A program made the translations under genes and the position numbers. From positions 40,587,852 to 40,651,851 of the forward strand of contig NC_080562.1 of assembly GCF_030253575.1 (NCBI RefSeq): a stretch of DNA of 64,000 nucleotides, in the 5' to 3' direction. The first letter of the stretch is position 1; the number at the start of each line of letters is the position of its first letter. Of this stretch, positions 44,451 to 55,027 are shown in pieces. A model generated the notes under the pieces. The model was not told where the DNA came from. It searched no databases and was given only the letters and a program-made list of their open reading frames with translations. This DNA comes from Rhododendron vialii (lineage: Eukaryota > Streptophyta > Magnoliopsida > Ericales > Ericaceae).

Positions 44451-45412
44451 TTGGAAAATATGAGTGTCAAAAAATTGGGCACTCGGCCGTGAGCAGCGGA
44501 GGCTGATTCAATCAGGGTCCGAATCACATGTATTTTTACATTTGTAATAAAACAGTATAACTTGTAATATATATATTGTTACTAGCTACTTACGAGAAGG
44601 AGACGAGATTGTGTATATGTAAACGCCATTTAATATTGTACGTATAGCTAAAAAATTATTGATAACTTAAAAATTTCGAGAGTTTTTTTAACACATACTA
44701 GTATAGAAATTTTATGAACCTTTTATTCCCTGCAGGGACCGATCCTATAGACGTTTTCCATACTAACCGATCCTATAGTTCTTTTTTATACTTATTTCGG
44801 TTTCATGATTTTTTTAAACATTTGATTAAAAAGATATATTTTCCGAACTCCACTCATCAAGATACGAACATATATTTCTGACCCCGAAAAAAAATCCATT
44901 AAATTCAATTTTATCTAGCCAATCTTTGGCTCTCTTTCGAAACAAAGAAAAGTTCAAGATGAAAAAAATGAAAAGGAACTCTAATTACAGAAAACAAAAT
45001 AGTACTCTGAAATTTTCTATCTTTCCAATGATGCTAATCCTCTACATAAAGCAGACAGCAAGTTTTGAGAATACATTTGTTTCGAAAGTAGTAGCAAGGG
45101 GTAGGGTCTCGGATCGGACACTATGTTGTCGCTATCCTTACCCTATTAATCTTTGTAATAATTTAAAGGTTAATAAAATTTATTTTTCGCCGTTCAAAAA
45201 AAGAAAGAAAGAGGGTTACAGTTTCTAGTGACAAACAAACACACAAGTATAGTATGAAGGAAAATGGTGTTCATCCTTTTTGTTTCCTTTCATGAAAATT
45301 GAACTGAACCTCAAATTCAATACTCAATAGACAATAACTTGCATTATCCAAGTTGCATCCGGTTTTTCAATACATGCCGAGTCAAATGAGTAAAAATTGC
45401 TGAAATAGATGG
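44451..45412. other. Spacer between duplication copies, with a LINE-like tail
   Basis: AT-rich. Around 45080-45205 it ends TTAATAAAATTTATTTTTCG, CCGTTC then AAAAAAA, like the 3' end of a plant LINE. Homology to 26048 begins again near 45250. No host gene seen. Confidence 0.4.
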
Positions 45413-47655
45413 TCATCTCACGATGAATTTGGTTTTGAGCTTACACAAGCGATAAACCAAGAACTGATAAACTTCAGAACATGAAAAGATCTTTGCCAAC
45501 TGGAAGAAAAACAAACAGGTATTGACATGGAAAAACATCCCTACTGCATGGGACATGATTCTGATGTACGGCTGATTTGGCATGACAGCGGTAACACCAG
45601 TAGTGAACGCAACAGCAGTTGAATGGAGCGCAATATATGTGAGCAAAGTGGCGCTAACAAAGTAGTAAAGATAGGTTTCCTTGGCAATAACAGATCCCCA
45701 GAAAATAATGCAAGCCGCAACCATGGAGGAGCTCATTGCGACAGAATCGGAAATGATGAACCACCTAAGGCTTTCGCTTGATTGCAGAAGAGCCTCCCCT
45801 TGGTTGGGTCCCGGGTTGTTGTTGAATCCTCCGGGCATAGTGAAAGCAGCAGTGAATGTAACTGTTGCAATTAGTGTCGCGACCATTAGGAGGGTGTGGC
45901 CCATTTGCTTGTAAGTTTGCATTTTGCTAGCAGCTTCTGTTTCCTCGCTTTTGCTTAGGGAAATCTTTTTGAATGACTCACAGTCATCTGTCGCTCGTTG
46001 GCCCACATTGTTCTTGGCTCTTGGATCCGCTCTCCTGTCCCACATTAGGTACCGTACCATCTGGGTTTTTCTTTCCATTGTTGCCAAATGCAGTGGTGTG
46101 TTTCCCTCATTATCCGATTGGTCTACAAGCCCCTCTAGCTCCGATGTTCCCAAAATATACCTAACAATGTTAATTTCTCCACTCAAGACAGCAATGTGAA
46201 GAATGTTCCGGCCTCTTGAGTCCAACAATTCCCCTGAATCGGGACAATGACAAATGATGACTTTGAGTACTTTGGTGTAGCCTTTGGAGGCTGCGACGTG
46301 AAGTGGTGACTGGCCTTCTTTATTTGACTTGTAGACAGTGGCAGTATCAAATTGAAGCAGTCTTTGAACCATTCTGGGGTCTCCTGAGGACGCCGCATAG
46401 TAGAGTGGGGTTCTGCCATGATGATCGGCTTCTTTAATTAGCTGTGGTTTTGCTCTTACAAGGGCATCCATGACTTCTAAGTAACAAACAAAATGAAGCT
46501 TGATTACTAACACAAGCAGGTACAAGGTGAAAATTAGGTTACTTGGATATTCCAGTGCTGGGGTAAGGAAACCATGGATCCTGGGGGTAAAATTTGTCGA
46601 AGCCAACATAGAACCGAAATATGGCATGTAATCTATTGTAGTAGAATTCCTGTTGGGATACTCTTGCAACTAGGAAATGCAGACTAAATTTTAATGTGTC
46701 AACATAGCAGAAATATATAGAAAATGATGGGCGAGATACAAATTTACGAAAATTCACCTGTAGGCAACTGTAGAGTTGTTTGGAAGGGCCAGGGGAGATG
46801 AAAATTAGCCATTTGTCCATCATAAGGTGAAAATTAGTTTGCTCTAACATCTAGTGCAAGGCTAAGGAAGTTATTGAACAAAAGGGTGAAACATGATCGA
46901 CCAGCATAGTACTAGAAAATGGCATGAAGTTAACCATTAGTAGGCCAAAAGATAGTTAACCATTAGTAGGTCAAAATCTTTTGGGATACTCTTGCCATTA
47001 ACAAATGCAGAATCCATATTAAAATATGTAGGCAGAGAGATTGGTGAAGCACAAACTTACTGAAGTGCCCCTCGACAATGGCAGCATGTAGAGCTGTTTG
47101 GCCGTCAGAGCCACCGTGTGCTGAGGAGGGAGCTTCCATCAGTATCCTGTTCACAATTTCCAGCATTCCATCTCTAGCAGCTAGATACAACGGAGACTCT
47201 CCCACTTTGTTAACCAAACATGCCAGGCTCGGATCGAGCTTTATCAAAAACTCTGCCACTCTAAGATGATGGTTCCTCACGGCCTCATGCATAACTGTAT
47301 TGTTCCCTTTGTTTCTCAACCTCAGCATCTCCATTCCATGGTTTAACCTATTTTCGATGTCTCTACAAGATGAAGACAAGATCTCTTCAACAATAAAACA
47401 AACTGTGTCAAAGTGGCCGGCTCTGGCTGCCACATGCAGAGGCGTGTCTCCGTCCAAGTTTGGCCGGGTGAGGAGGAACTGCCGTCGGTTATAAATCTCC
47501 GAAACAACATTTTTGTTTCCAAACCGCACTGCAATATGAAGTGGGGTGTTTTCGTGAGGCGTCAAATTTAGAACTAGGCCAGGATTCTCATCCAGAAGTT
47601 GTATGAGGAGTAAAGTGTTGCCTGTTTTTGCTGAGCGGTATAGTCTTGGATCCAT
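45413..47655 (-). CDS. ACD6-like ankyrin repeat/PGG-domain membrane protein, copy B (552 aa)
   Basis: Two exons: 47655-47061 (595 nt) and 46476-45413 (1064 nt), the same lengths as copy A. The donor is A/GTAAGT, a stronger match to consensus than in copy A, and the acceptor is TTACTTAG. Starts MDPRLYRSAKTGNT. About nine ankyrin repeats, then MGHTLLMVATLIATVTFTAA, TMPGG and four membrane spans. Differences from copy A are mostly substitutions spread over repeats and loops; both frames are fully open, so both genes look functional. The encoded type acts in membrane-associated defence signalling in Arabidopsis (ACD6); role here inferred. Confidence 0.9.
46742..46790 (-). pseudogene. Fossil copy of the ankyrin exon 1 end in the copy B intron
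   Basis: Counterpart of 27513-27562: on the minus strand roughly KQLYSCLQVNFRKFVSRP aligned with the exon end TALHAAIVEGHF. More eroded than in copy A. Flanked by the repeated TTGGGATACTCTTGC (46654 and 46981), which marks a duplication of about 330 bp covering exon end and intron start. Confidence 0.55.
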
Positions 47656-49009
47656 GGTGGTTTCCTTGCAATCCACCGGCACATGAATTTACGCGGGTGG
47701 CTCTAGTTTAAGGTTGTTTTGTTTGTCAATATAATTATATCTGTCGGTGCCAAGCAAAGTCTCGACAACTTATGAAATGTGAATGCATTGACCACACGTC
47801 TTCTACACATTGAATAAGGATGCTAGATGCCCTGACTTGCAGGCAGGAGGCACTAATGAAACCAATGAAGCTGTCAAGTTGGACTTTTAATTCCGTAGTG
47901 TATGACCTTCAATTTCATACTCCTACGTAAGCTGGGACATCAATTCGGGTACCGAGTTATTTAAGCTCGGCTCGAGAACTCAACAAGCCAAAAAAATGTC
48001 TTCAAACTTTATTTCTCTATAAACTCAAGCCGACCTTAGACAACATCTTATCAAGCCGATCCAAGTCAGCCTTGAGCTACTTTGTCTTTGTTGTACTGTG
48101 TAAGTTATATCAAGCTGAGTACTCGGTTTTTTTTGTTTTTTTTTTGGATAAGCAGCCGAGTACTTGGTTGTTCAAGATAAACTTGAAAACTTGACGAGCT
48201 TAAAAACATTTTCGACCTTGGCCTATTCATAATTTGTGTTGATCTCAAACAAGTTTTTTACGAGTCAAACACAAGTCGGACTCAAATAGTTCGGCTTGTT
48301 TACCATCCCGAACAACCAGGAGGAATGCTACATACTGCAAGTGGGAGAGGAGTTCTGGGCCGCAATGTCTGCGTTCGCAATGTCTGCGTTCTAGATTTTC
48401 TGCCAAAAGACTAAAGAAAGACTAGTTCAAAAGTTGACGTTCAACAACTGTCAGTTTCAATAATAGGTCCACAGACTTTCATAGTTAATGATGCCTTGAC
48501 TTCTGTTCAAAATCGTCTTTCGCCTTCACAAAGAAAATTGAAATGCAGCAGAGTTGTTGACCGGGCATGTTATGCTTTGTGGAACATACCAAACTTGTGT
48601 CATGATTTTCAGTGGTTATTGGTTAAGATTCAACTATTGGACTAGACTCAAGAATATACTTACTTGACATTCTATATTTTGTATACTGGAGAAGGATATG
48701 GTTCAAAAAGATCTCTGATAATGTAGCACACAACATGGGTTATTCCGCTGGGAAGAACCCCTTATTCAAAGGCAAACCCAGAAAGCAGTTGAAAGTTACT
48801 AGAAAATATTTGAGCACGGCTGACATGAATCGTCATCTACCTCAAACAGTATGTTGTGCATTATCCACTCACCGGACCACTGGAAACAACACTTTCTGTC
48901 CCAACAAGCATTAGCTATCCCTAAAAGGAGGTGATCGAGCAGCACCTTCCAGTAAGCCTAGTTTATTACAACTTCAATTCCTTCAGGTCACTCACCCTGT
49001 AGAGGGTCG

Positions 49010-49330
49010 ACACTAGTTTTAGGCATTGGACCAAGGAAAGCATTCCAAATCCAGCCCACCCATCGTTTTCTGTGAGTAGTAAAGGTGATAGCGCTTCAAA
49101 GGGTTGGGTGACTCGGTTCCACAATAGTCTAAGATTCTCAATTGTAGCATGAACCGGGAAAAAAAAAACTGCTTACCTTATAATAATAGATGCACACCTG
49201 TAGATGTAGATGATAAGCCAATCCTTCAATTTGATCCTAATACTAGGAGTTGAACCAAACTAGTGGTCCTAAAATTCGATTCTAAGGTTGTCATTTGGTA
49301 GATTGGTGGAACTGAGAAACCCGCGGTCCA
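49010..49330 (-). pseudogene. Decayed coding-like fragment, copy B counterpart of 30690-31040
   Basis: Carries the same landmarks (GTTTTAGGCATTGGACCAAG, GCATTCCAAATCCAGCCC, CCTAAAATTCGATTCTAAGG). A further copy is at 50375-50700, equivalent to 31866-31960 plus 42518-42720. Confidence 0.45.
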
Positions 49331-49940
49331 GGTGTGGGTTTTGACAATGATTATTCGCAGCTTCTTCGTTTTCCAAGTAACTCTAGTAACGTGTCCACCA
49401 ACATTTGGCTTCAATGTTGATCTGGTATATCCTTAGCCACATGTGAGCAAATGACTCATTCAAATAATAACGCTAAAGGATGAAGGTTTTTGTTTTCTTT
49501 CTGCTATCAGTATCTGTCAATCACTTCGAACATGGTCTAGCTTTTCGTATGCTGGAGTTTGACAATGGATAAGATCCCAAGGACTTTCTCGAGAGAACCT
49601 TGTATTCAAAGGTGAACCCAGAAAGCAGTCCAAAGTCTACAATTTATCAGTGTGAGCTTTTAGTTTATAAAAGGGGATTGAAATAATACCCTTTTCTTGA
49701 TATTTATTATTTCTGAATAAACATTAGATGTTTCGAAACCCTCATTATCAGTTGAGATAATAAAGTAGTTATGCAAAAAGAAATTCCATTAACTGAACTC
49801 ATAATATTTATAAGGAATGAAAATTGCATATTTACAAAACAGAAAAGGAAAATGTTAATTCCTAATAACAAAAACAATAAACAAAAGATAGTTTAGGCCT
49901 TCGAAGGGCCTGAGTGCTGAAAAACAGCCTTCTTTTTAGG

Positions 49941-50247
49941 CAGGGTTTTAAAAATGGGGCCTTTTACTTTTTACGTAGTATATTAATTATTTGTTTCGAT
50001 AGAAGAAAGTAGTGTAGCTTGTAGTTCGGTGGCAATGTAGTTAAACAAACCTTTAGAACTATATGTCAGGAGTTCGGCACTCTAAACACAAACTCCTATT
50101 CTAGACAAACACTGCTTACTACCGGGTTATGTTACCTTGATTGTAAAATATTTCACATACCTAATATTTAATATATTTTAAGATTTGGGGGCCCAATTAT
50201 TTGGCCCTAGGCGGTCGCCTAATGAGCCTATGTCCAGAACCGGCCCT
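49941..50247. mobile_element. hAT-like fragment
   Basis: The right end ATGTCCAGAACCGGCCCTG, preceded by GGCCCTAGGCGGTCGCCTA, resembles plant hAT-derived repeats whose ends read CAGGGCCGG. A possible left end CAGGGTTTTAAAAATGGGGC matches only partly. Present in copy B only. Confidence 0.4.
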
Positions 50248-50497
50248 GTGCATCAGTCACTTGTTCGACGTTACAATCACTACTTTTCTGTCCCAACCAC
50301 AGCACTAGTAACCCCGGAAAGGATATGATCCAGCAAAATCTTCCAGTATTTCACTCCGGTTACTAACCGTGAAGTGGCCGAAACTGGTTTTATGATAGGA
50401 ACAAGAAGAACATTCCAAATCCTTTCCACCCCATCTATTTCTTTGACTAGTAAAGGTCATAGCCTGCTCCGACGGGTCAGTTCCTCAATAGTTTAAG

Positions 50498-50499
50498 AT
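50498..50499. other. Empty Helitron target site (paralogous)
   Basis: AATAGTTTAAGA/TGCTCACTTG is continuous here, while in copy A the same two halves are separated by 32348-42517. The junction is A/T, the Helitron preference. Confidence 0.85.
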
Positions 50500-51505
50500 G
50501 CTCACTTGTAGCGTAAAAAAAAAAAATTTGCTCATCAATACACCTATGTAGAATATACTCTAGATGACTAGCCAATCTTTTGTTTGGTCATAACACATGA
50601 GTTGAACCATAATAGTGGTCCTAAAAGTTTGATTCTAAGGTTAGTCATTTGGAAGATTGGCGAGAACTGAGAAATACCCAGGTACGTTTTGGCTTTTGAC
50701 AGAGATTATTCGCAGCTTCTTCATTTTCCCAGTATTCTAGTAGCCTTTTTTGCTAAGCCAAAGGATGGAGGAGGGGTGACTGGGCATAGCAACCCTTCTC
50801 TAGACGTGACCATAGGAACTACATACCAGCGGTGAGGGGTCCAGAAGAAGACCTAAAATCAGAGGTGCGCACTGCCCCACCCGAGGCTGAAGAAGGCAAT
50901 AGACGGATCATGCAATTCAAACGGAAGCGCGGGGTCGTCGGAACACCTCAAATCCGTGACTGCATGAGAGCCAAACCCAATGTGTTACTCACTTACTCCC
51001 CCGTTGCCATCTTGGCTACCACCACCCAGGGTGGTAGTAACCTAGTAACTTGTACACTAACATCTGGCTTCAATGTTGATCTGATATATCCCCAGCACAT
51101 GTAATCAGCAGATGGCTCTTTCAAATTATACTGCAAACTGTGAAGGTTTTATGTTTTCTCAAGGTTTTATTAACATTTGGTTTCCTATTTTTACTACTAA
51201 GGTCATTTGGGTGACCATGGCAACAGATTGATCTTTCTTGCAACATGCAAGGGAACAAGAAAGTAGAAAAAATGAACTCAATACCCAATTAAACCATAGA
51301 AGCAAACACCATCCTGAAGTATGGTAATCCAGAGAAGAGAACAAACCTCGTTAAAACCCTAGATTTTGAAACTTGAGCAGAGTCGGGACGAGGAAGGAGG
51401 GAGAGGAATAAGGTGCATCGGCGGATAAGGGTTATTTGGGAAAGAAGAGGAATTCGGGGATAGTATGGTAATCCAGGGTCGGGGAACAGGGGCAAAAAGG
51501 TCCAG

Positions 51506-51598
51506 AAAAATTTAGACTATTTTTCGATTTGTGCGTGTCATCCTTGCACAGGAGCCATATTAATTTTCTATGTATTGTTCCAATTTTATCAGAGGGAC
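51506..51598 (-). pseudogene. U6 snRNA pseudogene (duplicate of 44099-44200)
   Basis: Keeps GATAAAATTGGAA and AAGGATGACACGCACAAATCG, but the 5' stem-loop is shortened (GTCCC runs straight into TCTGATAA), the ACAGAGA box reads ACATAGA, and the U4-pairing segment is changed. Such an RNA could not work in splicing. Promoter elements survive: TCCCACATCG (51661-51652), a perfect consensus, and TTTATAAG near 51630. Confidence 0.85.
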
Positions 51599-51805
51599 AT
51601 TCTTCTCTTTCTTCTCGAAGCCTTATAAACGCTTCTCTCTAACTAGCTGGTCGATGTGGGACGAAACGAGTACAGTACTTTTTTACCTCTGTAGGATGAC
51701 ATCCAACCGTCTGTCTCCAAATTGGGGGACCCGTTCGAGCAAATCACCGTTGGATTTGACGATGAATTTAGTAAATGGGGACGTGGCAGTTCTAGATTTT
51801 TTTTG

Positions 51806-52759
51806 GGGCAAATTTCACTCAGACCCCCTGAGGTATCTGACAATGACAGAAAGTACCCCTCAATTTTCAAAAATGACAGAAACCTCCCATATTTCACAGT
51901 TTGGGTTTCATTCCGTTAGTTCCGTTAGTAAAGTGGACGGAAAATGTACAGAAAATGAAATCTTCAATTTTATTTAGTTCTACAGCTATCTTAGGGCTCT
52001 CATTGAAAGTCCTAGAGCTAAAAATTAATTACGACCATTTAGGATAAAATAATTAAAAAATAAAATCTTCGTACCGATTCAAACGAACTAAAATTTGGAG
52101 CATTTAAAATTTTGTTCTTTATTTGATTTTAGGGCTTTCAATGAAGAGCAAATACTTAAAGTGCTCTAATTTTCAATCCATTTGAATCGGTGCGAAAATC
52201 TTATTTTTCTGATTATTTTATCCTAAAGTGCAATAATTAATTTTTAGTTCTAAGATTTTCAATGAGAGCCTTAAGATAGCCGTAGAACTAAACGAAGAGG
52301 AGATACTTAAGTGCTTCAATTTTTAATTCGTTTGAATCGGTGCAAAGATTTTTATTTTTTTATCATTTTATCCTAAATGATCATAGTTAATTTTTGGCCC
52401 CAAGGCTTTCAATGAGAGCCCTGAGAGAGCCATAAAACCAAATGAAGAGAAGATACTTAAGTGCTCCAATTATTAATTCGTTTGAATCGGTGCGAAAATC
52501 TTATTTTTCTGATCATTTTATCCAAAAGGGTCATAATTAATTTTTTGCTCTAGGACGTTCAATAAGAGCCCTAAGATAGCTGTAGAACTAAATAAAATTG
52601 AAAATTTCATTTTCCGTACGTTTTCCGTACATTTCACTAACGGAACTAACGGAATGAAACCCAAACTGTGAAATAGGGGAGATTTCTGTTATTTTTTAAA
52701 ACTGAGGGGTATTTTCTGTCATTGTCAAATACCTCAGGGGGTCTGAGTGAAATTTGCCC
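51806..52759. mobile_element. Non-autonomous element with long terminal inverted repeats (Mutator-like)
   Basis: The left end GGGCAAATTTCACTCAGACC is repeated inverted at the right end, and the similarity continues inward for at least 200 bp. Short poly-T runs flank both ends and may be a target duplication of 7-9 bp. The interior has four related blocks with TCGTTTGAATCGGTGCGAAA and TTATTTTATCCTAAA (about 52030, 52180, 52330, 52490). No transposase. Long inverted repeats favour a MULE-type element. Confidence 0.7.
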
Positions 52760-53885
52760 TTTTTTTGGCCTTCTTGTTAAATTCCGATATGCTGGGTTAC
52801 GTCAAATCCTTTACTTTAGTTTGAGAAAACTGTTTTTTTATTTATTTTATGGATTCTGTTATTTTGTATGATTGGCAATGAAACTTTTACCATTTTGACC
52901 AAAAAAAAAACTGATTTTGAATTTTCGTTTTCTATCACCTTTCATTTTGTGGATTATTCCTATTTTACATTCCCTGATGATACAAATTGAAAAATAATTA
53001 AAGACAAAATCTTGGGCCTCTGGTTAGCAAACACCAACATTTTACCTCAATTACTATACAACTGGGTTAGTTTATCGAAAAGTTATTCAATAATCTTGGA
53101 GCACCAACAATTAGATGCCAAGAAAACCAATGTGACAATTTCTTGGCCAATTTGGCAATTACTAAAAGAGTCTCCGTCTGGGATTGGCCAATATATTGAC
53201 CTTTTTTTTTTTTTCGGGTACTTCGGAAATTAATATAGTGTCCTATTATTCAATTTTCCAGAAGCTAAACATGACTAACTGAGATCACGATCAATCACAA
53301 ATTAAGTAACAAAAGGAAATCACAACTTGGCATTGCAATGGACAATTGGCAGTCCACAGATGACCATTTCTGCTATAGAAAATTAACCTTTTCAGGTAAA
53401 TTTGTGTTAATCTGTCCTTGGATTTGCTTTGGCTTCTTTCATGAATTGAGATGACTTTGGCCCCCCAACTCCACCCCCATTCAGCTTCATCAAGATTATT
53501 ACTACAACACTTCTGGATGAAGTCAAAATCTTTTTCTTTTAAACGACTCCGAATGTCTGGGTCAATTTACACGCACATGATTTATCTTTGCGTGACTAAT
53601 CTCATTTTTCACCAACAGAGGCAGTCATAAACCGAAACAAAGATGCCCTATGTGAACTAGCCCATTAAAATTGATATCACTGGAGAGATTTCGAAACTAA
53701 AACCTATGAATAAGAATAATATTCCTAAATTCCAAAGCCTTAATCAGCACGCAACCTAACCCCTTTGAGATTATGAATTTAAAACCTTATAACTATACCT
53801 TATAACTAGGAAGCATTTTAATCCCCATTTCGTATTCCACCACCAAAGTATTAAAATGACAATAAAATAGAGACGAATGACAAAG

Positions 53886-54533
53886 TCAAGTACTAATAAA
53901 CAACAAATTGAACAAAATAACACTATCAATAACCAAAGGCCGCGTTGGACCGCGCCGGATCATCTCCGGTGCACCGGACTTGAGTCTAACGCCCTTCTGG
54001 TTATCCTTCTCCCCCGAATCATTGACCGCCACGTCAGCCCCCACCGCCAACTTATGCTCCTTAGTCTTCCGAGACAAAACCTTGAACCTGAACGAAGTAA
54101 CCAAACCCACCCTGAAAACCGGCATCGACCCGTTGGAAACCGCCCCGAAAACCTCCCCCCACGGCACCCCAGTGGCCTTCACCGTCCCCCTCCGGCGAGC
54201 CTTTTTTTTAAAGCCTTGGTAGAATCCAACAAACGTCTGGTTGGCTACGGGGGAGTACGTTTGGTTAGAGTACTTGTAGTAGAAGGTGAGGTCGAGGGTG
54301 TTGTAGTAAATTTCTTCGTCCCTGTTCGGGTTGTCTAGCTCGATGTCGAAGTAGATGGAGGTGGTGGCGGTGGTGGAGTTGAGGGTTTTGTTGAGGACAG
54401 GGACGTAAAAGTCTTGGATGGAGCAGATTGGGTTGGAGGCACGGAGGATGAGCCACAAGGAGAGAGCAGTTAGGCCTAAGGTTATTATGACGCTGCAACA
54501 CTTGCAACGTCCGCAGTCGCCGGAGTCCGACAT
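53886..54533 (-). CDS. NDR1-like protein (LEA14/NHL family), 215 aa
   Basis: Single exon from ATG at 54533 to TGA. It aligns along its length with Arabidopsis NDR1 as I remember it: a short Cys-rich cytosolic start (CGRCKCC), a membrane span (residues about 14-31), then CSIQDFYVPVL, the LEA14-type beta domain with DNPNRDEEIYY, VGFYQGFKKKARRRG, FRVGLVTSFRFKV and VGADVAVN, and a hydrophobic tail (SVILFNLLFIS) where NDR1 has a GPI-anchor signal. Several N-glycosylation sites (NKT, NST, NQT) fit an extracellular domain. NDR1 links plasma membrane and cell wall and is needed for immunity through coiled-coil NLR receptors; the same role here is inferred. A (GAA)n tract lies just upstream in the leader. 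Confidence 0.88.
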   Translation of the reverse strand: MSDSGDCGRCKCCSVIITLGLTALSLWLILRASNPICSIQDFYVPVLNKTLNSTTATTSIYFDIELDNPNRDEEIYYNTLDLTFYYKYSNQTYSPVANQTFVGFYQGFKKKARRRGTVKATGVPWGEVFGAVSNGSMPVFRVGLVTSFRFKVLSRKTKEHKLAVGADVAVNDSGEKDNQKGVRLKSGAPEMIRRGPTRPLVIDSVILFNLLFIST

Positions 54534-54585
54534 GTTGAAAATTGAAAGTGGTTTTTCTGTTTTTTGAATTCGGGAGCAACTTAGT

Positions 54586-54626
54586 GAAGAAGAAGAAGAA
54601 GAAGAAGAAGAAGAAGAAGAAGAAGA
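54586..54626. repeat. (GAA)n microsatellite in the NDR1-like leader
   Basis: About 13 GAA units on the plus strand, that is (TTC)n in the leader of the minus-strand gene, 50 bp upstream of its ATG. Confidence 0.9.
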
Positions 54627-54803
54627 TTATTATTAGTAGGAGCCATTTGAAGTTAGATTAGGGATAGCTTTGTAAAGTCTTTGTTTTTTGCACAAGGCTA
54701 AAATAATCATATGTTTGGTCATATATTCCTTTTGCACTATGATTGCACTTAGAGGGAAGAATTATTGGATTGGTAGTTTAATACTACTAGTGGGAGTACT
54801 AGT

Positions 54804-55027
54804 ATAATGGAGAAATTTTTGGGTGCCGAGCGGGTATCACGTGGCGGTACCGATCGGCGATCACAACCGTCTAAACCTGTTTTGGACGGTCTAGATTTAT
54901 TTTCTCTCTCTCTCATCACTTCACCGCTCTTTTTCCCTTTCAAAAATTCGAACCATCCAAAACATATTTGGATGGCTAGCTAGAATTGCTGACGGAGTAC
55001 GACCGGCACCCAAAAAATTCTCATTAT
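54804..55027. mobile_element. MITE of about 224 bp
   Basis: The inverted ends ATAATGGAGAAATTTTTGGG and CCCAAAAAATTCTCATTAT enclose GTGCCG/CGGCAC and a C/T-rich middle. It lies upstream of the NDR1-like gene, so it may be part of its promoter region. Superfamily not assigned. Confidence 0.65.

Larger units (their letters stand above)
45250..53300. repeat. Segmental duplication, copy B
   Basis: Partner of 26048-44450. Lacks the Helitron/LTR stack and the copy A TRIMs, but has its own insertions (about 49640-50245 and 51806-52759). Confidence 0.75.

Noticed and set aside
44926-45228. 100-codon plus-strand frame before ankyrin copy B
   Set aside because: Lys/Asn/Ile-rich by AT content, and it runs into a LINE-like tail. 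No domain.
53877-54338. Plus-strand frames opposite the NDR1-like gene
   Set aside because: Antisense shadows. The minus-strand protein matches NDR1 along its length.
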